Source: Cladosporium sp. IMV 00045 (taxonomy: Eukaryota > Ascomycota > Dothideomycetes > Cladosporiales > Cladosporiaceae). Taken from it: a stretch of DNA of 19,273 nucleotides. Below the pieces are notes generated by a model. That model worked only from the letters and a program-made list of their open reading frames with translations. It did not search any database and had not been told where the DNA came from. Below are positions 1-10,095 of the stretch, piece after piece (the stretch's first letter is position 1; each line of letters starts with the position of its first letter). A program made the position numbers and the translations under genes. The stretch lies in contig MSJI02000417.1 in NCBI GenBank assembly GCA_001931905.2, positions 1 through 19,273 of the forward strand. The letters are read 5' to 3'.

Positions 1-1
1 C

Positions 2-337
2 GAAAGGCGCTCTTCGCGTCAGCAGAACGGTCCTCCCAAGACCAACCCCTGGAGGCAGAACGGCGACCAGAGCGAAAAGAACAACGTCAGCATCCTCAAG
101 CGCGAGGGTGACACTGAGGGTCAACGCGACACTCCCGACGGTGACGCCAACGGTGATATTGTGACTGACAAGGAGACCAAGCCCCAAGAGGTCGTCAAGG
201 AGGTTCCCCGTGACGCTGCTGAGGGTGCTAAGCAAACCGAGACCACTGCTGAGTCTCTGGAGGACGAGGGCTGGTCCACCGTCGCCGCCAAGCCGAAGAA
301 CTCTCGCCGTGGCGGAGCGCGCGCTATGGCATCTTAG
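2..337 (+). CDS. C-terminal end of a probable eIF4B-like RNA-binding translation factor (5' truncated by window edge)
   Basis: The frame starting at base 2 is open for 111 codons and stops at TAG 335-337. The tail is hydrophilic and low in complexity: Arg/Gln/Asn-rich at first (RQQNGPPKTNPWRQNGDQ), then Asp/Glu/Lys-rich, ending in an EDEGWSTV element followed by a basic SRRGGARAMAS terminus. An acidic stretch, a 'GWSTV' box and an RG-rich end are what I associate with fungal eIF4B-type proteins, but the RRM that would prove this lies outside the window. Codon use is strongly biased to C-ending codons (GAC, AAC, AAG, GTC), which suggests high expression and fits a translation factor. Another abundant RNA-binding protein such as an Stm1-like factor is possible. 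The coding call is firm; the family name is tentative. Confidence 0.5.
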   Translation, partial: ERRSSRQQNGPPKTNPWRQNGDQSEKNNVSILKREGDTEGQRDTPDGDANGDIVTDKETKPQEVVKEVPRDAAEGAKQTETTAESLEDEGWSTVAAKPKNSRRGGARAMAS

Positions 338-1157
338 GCGGATGCGAAAGCTCTCCGCATCTCAGAGGCAAACTGTTGACCCCTTCGGCCTGCCTCAAAA
401 AATTTCCTTTCCTTCTCGAACTTCGATGACACACTTATGGATGCATGGTACCACTCGCCGACGACTCCAGGACGCAACTCTACGGGTAAAGCAACGCTTC
501 TTCCTCACGAAATCTTCTGCACCGCAAAGCAACGTTCACGGTCCCAGCCTGGATCCGATCGACTGGCCTCCGAGCTAGTGTATAGATAAACGACTCCTCT
601 TTTCAAAACAAACAAGTTCGACTTATCCATGTTGGTGCGTTCAGCGGCGTTGTGCGGCGCTGGCGCGGGAGCAAAAGAGCCCTTGTGCGTGTGTGTTTGT
701 TTTTTATGGCATTGCGGGTTGTCTGCGGGGCAAGCCTTGTCCGTGAGGTTGGGTTTGCATTTCTAGTGAGTTTTGCGAATCTTGCTCTTGTTTGCAGAAT
801 GATCAAAAGAATTTGTGTTTACTCTTTTCTCTCGTCGTTTTCTTCTCGCTCACCATCTCCGTGCAGACACGTGCAAGTAGCAATAAGGGTATGGACTGAG
901 CAGCCCATATGAGGGAGTATATGAAACTACCAACAGGTCTTTAGAAAGATTCATTGGAGGCTTTAGTATTTTAATTACTTTTACTTTCTTTGCGTAGGAA
1001 TACCATCGACCACACCCCATCGCTGACTTCCAAGCAAGCGAGTATCAACCAAAGCCGTCGACAGGTGATCAACGATGACACAAACATAGCCTTCACCATG
1101 TCGTCACGCCCAATCCTCCAGATGCAACGAGGAGCCCATCCCCAACTCTCTCCGCCC
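338..1157. other. convergent intergenic region, no gene seen
   Basis: This 820-bp stretch lies between two converging genes and should hold both 3' UTRs. It contains T-rich tracts around 690-850 that fit a fungal 3' end. The short ORFs here have no protein-like composition. I saw no tRNA-like arm pairing and no repeat worth naming. Confidence 0.5.
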
Positions 1158-2032
1158 TCACCTCTTCTGACGACGAGCAACAGCACCAACCCCACCCCCA
1201 CCCCCAGCAACCCCCTCCACCTCCCCCTCAACAACAATATACCTCACCAACAACTCCGCCACACTGCGACACATAACCAGATCATTCGCCAGCACAGCCT
1301 GCCCAAAAGTCGTCAACAGCCCCTCCCTAAACTGCGCCCTCACAATCTCCATACGCCCATCGCACAACTCCCCAATCGCAGCGAGTGCCTGTCCCCGCTC
1401 ATTCTGCACCACAATAGGACCAAGCGCCGTGCCGGATTGACACGCACGCCGAAGCGCAACGTGATCTCTCCCGCCGCCGCAACGTCACGCCCAGCGTGCT
1501 TCTGAAGCTCCAGCAGCGGTCGCAGCAGCGACGCCGTCTCGCGGCGGACAAGGCGCAGGATCGGCCAGGGGAAAGTGCCGGCGGCGGTGGCGGTGATGCT
1601 GGGGTCCCACGTTCCGAGGTCGACCTCGATGGGGCGAAGGAAGCGGGCGGAGGAGTAGATGCCGCTGAAGAAAAGGAAGCGCTGCAAGTTGTGGATGCGT
1701 TCGTTGTTGAGATGCGCGGCGTGGTTGCTGGGGTAGACGCCTTCCGGGACGGCGTCAAAGTCGAGCGGGTAGGAGTAAGCGGAGATCGTATCTGCGACGA
1801 TGCGGAGGGAGGCCGTCGACCAGAACAGAGCAAGGGTTTCCTGGCGCAATTGGCGGCTAGTTGCAGTCAACGCCAGGGCGCTACGGATTCTGGCTTTAGA
1901 AGATTTGAGGCGCGCACCGGTGGCAGGGCGGATGTCGACCTGGATACGGGCGGAGAGTTGGGTTGCGAAGAAGAAAGCGTAGATGCGGTTGCGTAGCTCG
2001 CCGGACAGCGAGCCGAACGGTGAGGTGTCCAT
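1158..2032 (-). CDS. 2EXR / F-box-like domain protein, reading frame broken near 1425-1430
   Basis: The start is ATG 2032-2030. The N-terminus (SPFGSLSGELRNRIYAFFF) matches the 'F..L..ELR..IY' opening of the fungal 2EXR/F-box-like family, whose members are numerous and mostly uncharacterised. The next 200 residues are protein-like, with typical family features (LALTATSRQLRQETLALFWS, then a strand-rich C-terminal half). Good coding sequence stops at about residue 200 (ITLRFGVRVNPAR) and resumes in another frame (ALGPIVVQNERGQALAAI), running to a Gly-rich tail and stop at 1158-1160. One extra base in the GG run at 1427-1429 would restore about 291 residues. A 44-nt intron (1447-1404, GTGCGT...TGCAG) also joins the frames, but it lacks a good branch site and removes strand-like residues. 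No function can be assigned beyond a possible protein-interaction role. Sure of the gene, unsure how the frames join. Confidence 0.65.
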
Positions 2033-2660
2033 GTTTGGTGTATTCTTCCTCTTTCTATTGTTGATTGCTGCGCTCGAAGGACAATAGGCGATGGTAAAGC
2101 GTGTACTTGACAATAGGAAAAAGATATTTCGCTCGTGATAGAAAGGCATTGGAGCCCCTTCACATGCTACATGTTGTTCCATGAGTTGGTTGTCATGGAT
2201 GAAACGTCCACATGCGTGTCGTCGTCGACGATGGCATGTTGTGAGGTCTGTCATGTGAATTCACATGTGAGAACGATCGTGGGTAGAATGACCAGAACCA
2301 GTACTGAGGTTAGGCTTGTTGATATGTTGATACATTCTCTTCATTGTTATATGCATCATCTTATATTATATCCCAAAGCTCTCGAAAATAAACTGAGACC
2401 AGGTCATAGAGAAAAGACCGCTCGATCTCAATCGATCGTAAGCATGAACAAGGAGAACAAAAGAAAAGAAATTGCAAAATAAAAGCATCACACGCTCAAG
2501 AGCCAGACAACCCTCCGTCCAACGACCAAATTTCAATGCATTCACACACATGCCGCCCAGCGCCGTACCATCCATCTATTCATCAGGAGCCTTCAAAATT
2601 CGCATCCGTGTGGGTCGTTCGTTGAATCATACAGTTTCATAATGCAGTTGTGGGACGGCT
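2033..2660. other. intergenic region between two minus-strand genes
   Basis: This stretch holds the promoter of the 2EXR-like gene (right next to 2033) and the 3' UTR of the arrestin gene. The A-rich segment 2430-2490 on the plus strand is T-rich on the transcribed side. No coding potential or repeat is convincing. Confidence 0.5.
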
Positions 2661-5192
2661 CTACCGTCCCACTGGAACCCAGCCACGTCCAAGATCCATG
2701 CTCCTATGCACGCGTCCGCCTGGAGTCAGGGGGATGTTAACCCGACCACCGCTATGGCTTTCGTCGCCACTGTCCTCTTCCTCGTCGTACGTATCGCTCA
2801 AGCGGGCGAAGTAGTCAGCGAGACCGCTGGTTGGCGACGCGATGTCGTCGTACTGCGGAGGGGGCGTTATGAGTGCTGGCGGTGGACCTCGTCTTCGAAA
2901 GCAGGCGGGTTGAATGATGGTGTTCGGAGCATGTGCATGGGTCGTTGTGGGCGGGCGTTCGCTGAAGACGCCATTCCGTTGATATGCGCGGTGGGAGGAC
3001 GCGGTAGCGTAGGTCTTGTTAAAGGCGCAAGCTGAGATGCAGGCGCATTGCTGTTCGCTGCGTTCATGGCATTCATAGCTGGGTAGACGATGGGCGAGTT
3101 GCGCTTGCGCGCGGCACCGGGGCAGCCGCAATCGTAGAGGTGGGTGCCATTGATACCGGATTCCGGAGATGTGTACGCAGGGAGAGAAATATTGGCTTGT
3201 GTGGCGCGACAGGAGAGGATGTGGAAGGGCGAATCGATCGATATCTCGAAGTGGCGGCGTTTTGTTGGATCGTTTTGATCAGGCTTGGACAGGCGCATGA
3301 CAATCTGGATAAAACGTTAGTGATGCGCCAATATCCCAATGCTCACAAAAACTGACCTTAATCCAATGATGCACCTGGATGTTCGAGTATGTCGTATCCG
3401 AATGCAAACGATGGTGTCGGTCTTTCTCCTTCATGGTGTGGCAGCTCGGCAACTGAACGCTGAATTCCATCTCTGTCGGACCAATATTACTTTCTCCATG
3501 GAGGTCTCCAAGCAAGTTGGTCGTGTCTGCAGGAGTGACATGCTCGCCATTGGCAGCTCTTACTCTTGCATCGTAAGGAATGCCACCACCCGCCGTTATG
3601 CGCATAGTGCTTCCAGGGAACGTGCTCGTAGGTTCGCTGTCTGAACGCTTTTCGAAGAGCTGTACTTTTCTCGTCGGCTCCATGCGATGTACATGCTTGT
3701 TGGAACAGAAGTATTCGATGTTTTCGGTCACCAGAACTTTGATCCTATGGCACTGGACTTTCGCTAATGGAGTGAGCTTGAACGCTATAGGCACTTGAGA
3801 GCCTAATGGAAAGCTTTTGCCGGAAATCACAATGTCGTAATGTAGTTGGTCTTCCCAGTTCCGGCTAATCGCGATAGGTTCAACTTGTTCCAGTGAGCCT
3901 TCGCTAGGTGCTCGGATGAGCGTGACTTCTTTCGATCCTGCCAGGTTTGCACGGAACGCTCCAGATCTCTCGATGGTCGCTTCCAACTCGTACTTCACGC
4001 TTCCGAGCTCGACGTCGATCGTCTCTGGTAGGCGGCTGTCGATTGGCAGCTCGAAGTTGTACATATAGTCGCCAGGCAAGAAAGTCCGGTAGCCTTTAGC
4101 GGCAACTGACGGTCCAGGCGCCTCGCCTTTGCCAAAACTCCTTGACTGGTTGACTTGTAATGACAGCTTTTTCGCATCCTTTGAACTCAAATTGAGTGAG
4201 GAGATATTTGGCGATCCTGTTCCGAGACGGTCCAGCCGTGTTACGCTCGTGGAAGCCCCATCAGTACCCTTTGCGAGCTGGACGTAGTCGGCGCCAGTGT
4301 TCTTTTCTGCGCTGTCAAATTGTGCGTTGAAGAATGGCCAGGTGTGGTTCATGATCGTATTCGTTTCTTCGAATTCGGATTTCCTGGGCGGGATGCCTTC
4401 GGGCCACTTGGTGATAGATCTGCCTCTGAATCTCAGTGTGATGGCCTTAATCTTAGCACTTTTCTGTACACGGACGTGCAGGCTGCCTCGCAACATGGCG
4501 GTGTTTCCAGGGACTGCTTCGGCGTTCTCGAAGCCCTGCAAGAAGAGAACAGGCTCGGCAAGATGCACACCAACAGAAACACCATTGCCTGACGCGAGTG
4601 GCTTCTCCTCTTCTATATTCGCGGGTATTACATTGTTGCCAAGGGTGCCATTTGCGTTGATCTGGGGAGACACTGCCATGCTTGTGAGACCATTGTCTGC
4701 TCCAGTCGGCGCTGTCGGGCCCTGAGCGTTCCTGACATCGCTGTTCAACCTGGGTCTGTTGACTATGCCACTGACCGGGCCGCTGATTGATCCCCTTATT
4801 GCCGTTCTCATGTTGTTGGATTCTGCGTCCGCAGTTCTTGCGGACGTAACAGGCGCAATCGCCGGTGACCAAGATCGCCTATTTTTCTTGTTGGGCTGTG
4901 TGGTGTCGTTTTGAGTCTGGATCACGGATCGAAGGAACCGTTTGGCTGATTCTCGCGAGACCGCCAGCTTGAATTTCGATGACTTTCGCTTGCGCGGAGC
5001 GCCTGGGTATATGGGAGGGGAGGGGCTGGACGAATGAAGAGCTTTTATGCGTATGCGTCCAGCTGCTGATCGACGAGGATTGAAGAGGTCAAAGCTGGCA
5101 AGACGGAGAGGACGAGGCGATTGAGGCGGTGGGACGTAGAAAATGCGGCCTCGAGTGTGACTTGAGCATTCGACTGCTGCTGCTGTTGCCAT
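2661..5192 (-). CDS. alpha-arrestin (ART family, Ecm21/Csr2- or Aly-like), ubiquitin-ligase adaptor; frame break near 2886
   Basis: The start is ATG 5192 (GCAATGG context). Exon 1 is 5192-3357; a 52-nt intron at 3356-3305 (GTCAGT...CACTAAC...CCAG) joins HHWIK to IVMRLSKPDQ; exon 2 runs to TAG 2663-2661. About 826 residues would result once the break is allowed for. A long disordered, basic N-terminus (1-200) carries PPIY at 59-62. Arrestin-N spans roughly 205-425 (VHLAEPVLFLQGF; WPEGIPPRKSEF; HTWPFF) and arrestin-C roughly 445-665 (HYDIVISGKSFPLGSQVPI). The tail holds a second PY motif, PPPQY, at 2864-2850. Alpha-arrestins bring plasma-membrane transporters to Rsp5-type HECT ligases through PPxY. 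At 2886-2888 the frame breaks: as sequenced, translation ends at 2869-2867, ten residues after NPPAF and before PPPQY. One more C in the CC run restores the conserved tail. The subfamily is a guess; the family is certain. Confidence 0.88.
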
Positions 5193-7242
5193 TGCGAGGA
5201 CTTGGTTAGCAAAAGTTGACGTGGGCAGTAGAACCAGAAGACATCATTGCAATCTTCTAGAAACAAAAAATCTCGGCGGGAAGATGGCATGAATGAGCCA
5301 TGGAAGATGCAGGAGCATCCATGCTTGGGCATGCACGCTGGCAGGAGCGGTGGTGATACACGGCCGCAGTTTCTGCATGCACAGGATGCACGAGCGCGTA
5401 TGTCGAGGAGCAGCGGTGGCACTTACAAAGCTCGTGGGTAAGTCGGCGGCAGTTTGGTGTGCCGGAAGTGGTGCAAGGGCGTGTATCGTGGTTTCAGCGG
5501 GTTATTGCAAAGGTCAAAGCACCGATACACGACCGCGGTAAGCCAGTTGCAAAGGACGGCCGACGTGGTACGGAAACAACAGCAAGTATCCAAGAACGGG
5601 CTGTGTGGCCAGCAGCAAGACCAAGAAAAGCAGACAGCGAAGGAGGCTTGGGCTGAGCTAATCTCCAATCCCTGTGCAGTGGTATAGTAGTTGACTCGAG
5701 AAAATTACTCCAGCAGGAAGAGCCTGACGGAGGGAATCCTGACGTCTAGTGTCAATCAAGTATGAAACTACGTAGGCTGCCGGAGCGATCGACGACGATG
5801 GGCGGCCGCGCAAGGTCTGGCGCTACCTCTGACAAGACTAGTGGACCGCGCGGAGATGCGGGACAAGTATTGGGCAAAATGCGGGAGGATGTGGATGAAT
5901 GGATTCCAGAATGGGTGCGGTGACGGTGGCTTGCTGTTGTTCAACAGCGCGAGGGTGGATGTTATTATGGCACTAGGATTGGATGCATGACAAAAACCCA
6001 GCTAGGTGAACATGGTGGCAAGCGATATGCCTCCGCAGCCGGCGACCGCAGGGCAGTGTATGTTAGGACATGATGTAGTGCAGTGGGGGAAACACTTCGG
6101 CGTTTGGTGAGCGACTAGTGCCCTGCTAGGAGCATGATTTGCTCGTCTTGTCGAGGGTCGACGAACCAGCGCTGCCAAGTTCGTCATCCTTCTTTTCCGG
6201 AGCAAAGCAAGACTCTAGCCATGCACGAATCGGGCCTCGCGGCATGCCCAGTGAGGCACAAGTAGCCTTCCGCCACGTCCGCAGCCACCAGGAAACACAA
6301 TAATCTAGAATCTTGAACGTGTCTTGCGGATGGCACGGAAGAGACTTCGTGCCGTCATGTCTGCCAGAAACACAAGTAAGCAGGCAGGTGTTGACGGTCG
6401 CATTACATAGCGGCTGACGAGTGTGCGCTTTCGTGAATACATGACATGGCCTTGATGGCATGAGAAATAGAAAAGTGCCGAGTTCCGCTCGTGACGATCG
6501 GCTTCTTAGAGGTCATCAATAATCCTCTATATCCAGATGCCATGAACTTGTTGCAAGGCTGCGTACAGACGCGAGCCTCGGCGCTCGACCTGCAGCGATC
6601 ACACGACGTCCAACTGCGGAGCAGTGCGAGCAGTGCTATCTGTCTGCACTCTGCACAGTTCAAGGCTGTCCCCTGTGGCATGTCAGGATTCCTGGAGCTG
6701 TCACTCGAGACGAATGATTCCAACAGTAGCTTCGTCGCGAGCACACAGCCTCGACATGCTCGGTCGGATGTGCAGCGGCAATACTGGCAATCACAATGCC
6801 GCAAAAGTATATATAAACTGTCTGACAGATTGAATTTTTTGCGCAATGAGGTGATTTGAAGCGATCGGCAAGCGGTATCGGATCCTGCAGAATGTGGTGT
6901 GTCACACAGTAGTGGGAGGTAGAGGCAGAAGACGTTTCTCCGCCCTGATGATCCATGCGCGGTACTCGTCAATCTTGCTTTGTTCGCATCCTTCTGTGTA
7001 AGGTTTGGTCCGACCGGTCCGAGTGATTCCTCCTGGTATTGTTGTATACCCGCGCTGGTTGCGATCAGTAAGATAGACTTGTAGCTAATATGCGTCGACA
7101 AGCTCAGTCTCACACCGACAATGCCGAACAGTTCGTTAGTGATGTAAGATAAACTACTGCAATACCCACGGTATGTGAAGGGTGGAGACGAGAGAGAGGG
7201 AGGCAAAGATCTGACGATCTCGGAACTTGAAGCCGATTCGCG

Positions 7243-7276
7243 CACGTGATGTCGCGTAATTTGATACGCGCGCGAC
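7243..7276 (+). promoter_or_regulatory. CACGTG and MCB-like ACGCG cluster upstream of the Dpb11-like gene
   Basis: Within 34 bp there are CACGTG (7243-7248), GTCGCGTA (7251-7258) and TACGCGCGCGAC (7265-7276). The last sits about 65 bp before the ATG. ACGCG cores are the heart of the MluI cell-cycle box bound by MBF at G1/S in yeasts, and Dpb11/Rad4 is a replication-initiation protein, so the match is functionally sensible. It is not a full ACGCGT, and CG-rich sequence produces such cores by chance. Confidence 0.35.
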
Positions 7277-7299
7277 TTTCTGAGAGATCAGCTATTGTG

Positions 7300-7340
7300 A
7301 TGTATTGATGTACTTCCAGACAACACCTCACATGCGCTGA
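7300..7340 (+). promoter_or_regulatory. two upstream ORFs abutting the Dpb11-like start codon
   Basis: ATG TAT TGA at 7300-7308 is a minimal two-codon uORF. A second ATG at 7308-7310 opens a ten-codon uORF (MYFQTTPHMR) that stops at TGA 7338-7340, one base before the main ATG at 7342. If transcription starts upstream of 7300, ribosomes would meet both before the coding start, which would allow termination-reinitiation control. The transcription start is unknown. Confidence 0.4.
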
Positions 7341-7341
7341 T

Positions 7342-9993
7342 ATGGCGCAATCTGCTGTTGAACACAGTATGTCAAATATCCTTCGCGACTCTACATGCAA
7401 GATCTGACACCTCCTCACAGGCAAGGAGCAATTACCACTAAAGGACGTCGTGCTGTGTAGCACGAACCTTCCACAAGATGTTCGCGTAGGTTGTTCGCCC
7501 ACGATGCATTCTTACACGCGCTTACACTCCTACCAGATCAGGCTCGCGGATATTGCCCAGGCTATGGGAGCCTCGAACAAACTCGACTTGACCGGCGAAG
7601 TGACACACCTCGTAATCGGAGATATTCAGTCGGCCAAATACAAATATGTCGCCAGAGAGCGACCAGATATCGTTGTATTGTCGCCCACATGGATCGATGC
7701 TGTAAGAGATGCCTGGATGGGAGGAGGCGACGTCGATGTCGAAGGCTTGGAGAAGAAGCATCGCTGCCCTGCATTCATGGGCCTGAAGATATGCATCACT
7801 GGTTTCCCGGACCTCGCAGATCGAGACCGAATCTCTGGCATGATCGAGAGCGAAGGCGCACAATATCACGGAGACCTCACGAAACAAGTCACACATCTAC
7901 TCGTAGCAGACGCGGGGAGCGCAAAGTATAGGGCAGCGAAAGAGTGGGGCCTTCACACTGTGTCGAGAAAATGGCTGCACGAGAGCATGCGAAGAGGGAT
8001 GGCACTGGACCCAGTATACTACGACCCGACCATCCCGGAGCAGGAGCAGGGTAAAGGTGCATACAGGAAGGAGTCAGAGTCTCGGACGAGTCTAGGCAAA
8101 CGAGTCAGAGACGAAGGACCGTCGACGTCTAGTACAAATGGGAATGGCAAGAGAAAACTTAGGCGACATGCGAGCAAGCGGCTTGTGGACCACAGTCAAG
8201 ACATGTGGCAGGACATCTCTGCAGCAGACACTTCTATTGTTGCACCCTCCGAGACCGACCAATGGACCGCTGGTGACGAGGATTCCCAACATGATCTTCG
8301 GAGATCGATCTCACGCCCTCAAGTCAGGAAATCTATGGATGCCGTGCAGACTCCTGCCATCACTCCTGCACCAAAGCCGGAAGGGCTCTTCTCGGGGTGG
8401 CGCATCGTTATGCAAGGTTTTGAAAAGGAAAAGACGAACCGCCTCACACAGTACCTGCTACCGAACGGCGCACAAGTTGTCAAGCGACTAGAAGATCTCG
8501 AATCAAACGAGGATGATGAACAACACTCGAAGCGATGTATCCTCGTCCCTCATTCGCAGCCTTCTCAGCATATGCACATCTCCAAATCTCTTCCAGGGAC
8601 TGTCACAGCGACAGAATGGTGGGTTGAGCGCTGCATTCACTACAAACGGATCATCGACCCTGGACAGGACGTTCTGAGCCAACCACTATGGGATCTGGAC
8701 ATCCTGGGTTTTTCCAAACTGACAGTGTCAACGACTGGTTTCACTGGAGTCGACTACCGGCAGGTTGCAGAGGCAGTGAAGTTGGCTGGTGCCACATACC
8801 AAGAGCAGCTCCAGCCTACGATCTCAGTACTTGTCTGTGGATCGCCAACAGTGAAGAGAGAGAAGGCTTACTACGCTTCAAAACACAATATCCCGGTCGT
8901 CACCGCCGAGTGGCTTTGGACTTGTTTAAAGTCTCGAAGAAAGCCATCCTATGATAGGTTCAAGATCGAGCTACCCCAGTTCGACCCGAACAATGTCATG
9001 GGGCGGCCCTCAATTTCTAGCCCTGCGCCGAGTGATGTGCAGAAAGGGTCTACTAGCAGCGTAGCAGGGTGAGTTCTCATATGATGGCTTTTCCTAGTAT
9101 CAAGCATTCCCTTACTAATAATAAACAGGAAAGGTGACTCCGCGCCATCGCGACTCTCTAACACACGGAAACGCCATGCTACTCCTTCATTACCATTGCA
9201 AACACCTCGTGCAGAGCCGAAGCCGTCGAAGCCGGTCGGACCGTTTGTACATGAAGATGAAGACGACGAGGACGCAAAGGACGATCCATCAAGTCGAGCT
9301 GACAAACCAGCATGCAAAGGAGAGGCAAACTCGTTGCCGAACAGAAGCGCGCCTCTTCGCAGCATTTCATCGAATGCTTCATCCGGCAAGCCGGCCACCG
9401 GTGACGAGCTTGAAGAGAAGCAAGACAACGAGTCTCATGTGGCAGGCAAACACACCCGAACCAGTTCAAACAACGCGGAGGGCCACACAGCTACAGAAAA
9501 CGAGGACGACGTTTCGCCAGTAACAGACCAGCCTCCGTCACGAGGCCACCCCGATTGGACGGCCGACCTCGCATCCCTCGTTGAGCAACAACGTCGGACA
9601 AACTCATCAGAACACCATCAACCAGCTGAGCGCCTGAAACACCGCAAACTCGGACGAGCTGCAAGTGGTAGTAGCTTTGGAACCCGCACCACTACTGGCT
9701 CCACCACCGCGAATAACGATCACGGTGTCGCCGAAGCCTCGTTCTCAGAGTCATCCGAACACGCAGCTGGCGTTGGCTCTTTCCCATCTGCACCTGAAGG
9801 CCTACCTAGCACACAGCTTGGGTACGAGACGCCGGAAGCCGAAGCCGCCCGGCAACAGATTGCGAAGCGTATGGGAACAAGCTATGTGGACGAGGGTGCT
9901 GGAACTCGGTTGGCAAGCTTGGGCACCGTCAGGGACAGCTCTGCGGCAGCAAATTCAACCGGTGGTAGATCTAGGAACCGGACACGGAGGTAA
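7342..9993 (+). CDS. DPB11: Dpb11/Rad4(Cut5)/TopBP1 homologue, four-BRCT replication-initiation and checkpoint scaffold
   Basis: Four exons: 7342-7366, 7421-7485, 7537-9068, 9129-9993, giving 828 residues. The introns (54, 51 and 60 nt) have GTATGT/GTAGGT/GTGAGT donors and CTGAC, CTTAC and CTAAT branch sites; the 51-nt intron is open in frame, but the homologous BRCT core reads across it (PQDVR joined to IRLADIAQAMG). BRCT1 is about 13-95 (DLTGEVTHLVIGD) and BRCT2 about 105-190 (GLKICITGFPDL; WGLHTVSRKWLHES). A linker carries a basic NLS-like KRKLRRHASKR. BRCT3 is about 312-405 (GWRIVMQGF; TEWWVERC) and BRCT4 about 415-508 (VSTTGFTGVDYR; VVTAEWLWTCL). The 290-residue C-terminal part is hydrophilic and ends near a conserved-looking PSTQLGYETPEAEAARQQI. 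The family bridges Sld2/Sld3-type CDK substrates at origins and activates Mec1/ATR. Length compares with 764 (budding) and 648 (fission yeast). It converges on the cyclophilin gene. Confidence 0.92.
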
Positions 9994-10095
9994 CGACTGG
10001 GTTTGGTTTTCATACAAAACAAGGCACAACAGTACAGAGGGTGGGTTTCATCCGCATGCAGCGGTCATGTTATAAATACAAACGTCGACATACGA

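Larger units (their letters stand above)
5193..7341. other. 2.1-kb divergent intergenic region, no supported gene
   Basis: This is the largest gene-free block. It lies between the divergent arrestin (-) and Dpb11-like (+) genes and must contain both promoters. Open frames exist, the longest being 7245-6403 (-), 280 codons. They are rich in Ser, Cys, Arg and His, lack recognisable motifs, and overlap other equally unconvincing frames on both strands. I found no tRNA, 5S rRNA, terminal repeats or transposase fragments. Elements that may matter for the Dpb11-like gene lie at 7243-7276 and 7300-7340 and are listed separately. Confidence 0.5.

Noticed and set aside
1496..1996. 166-codon plus-strand frame, Gly/Ala/Asp-rich
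   Set aside because: Antisense to the 2EXR-like gene, which shows family motifs on the other strand.
5203..5426. 5'-UTR intron of the arrestin gene (GTAAGT at 5426, GCTAAC near 5208)
   Set aside because: The nearest AG follows the branch site too closely, and the next acceptor would remove the start codon, so the splice is not supported.
6126..6461. 111-codon minus-strand frame with a Trp/Cys-rich stretch
   Set aside because: No recognisable domain, no intron or start support, and it overlaps other random frames.
6403..7245. 280-codon open frame on the minus strand in the large intergenic region
   Set aside because: Composition is Ser/Cys/Arg/His-rich and erratic, there are no motifs, equally long competing frames overlap it, and its start lies against the Dpb11-like promoter. 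It reads as chance.
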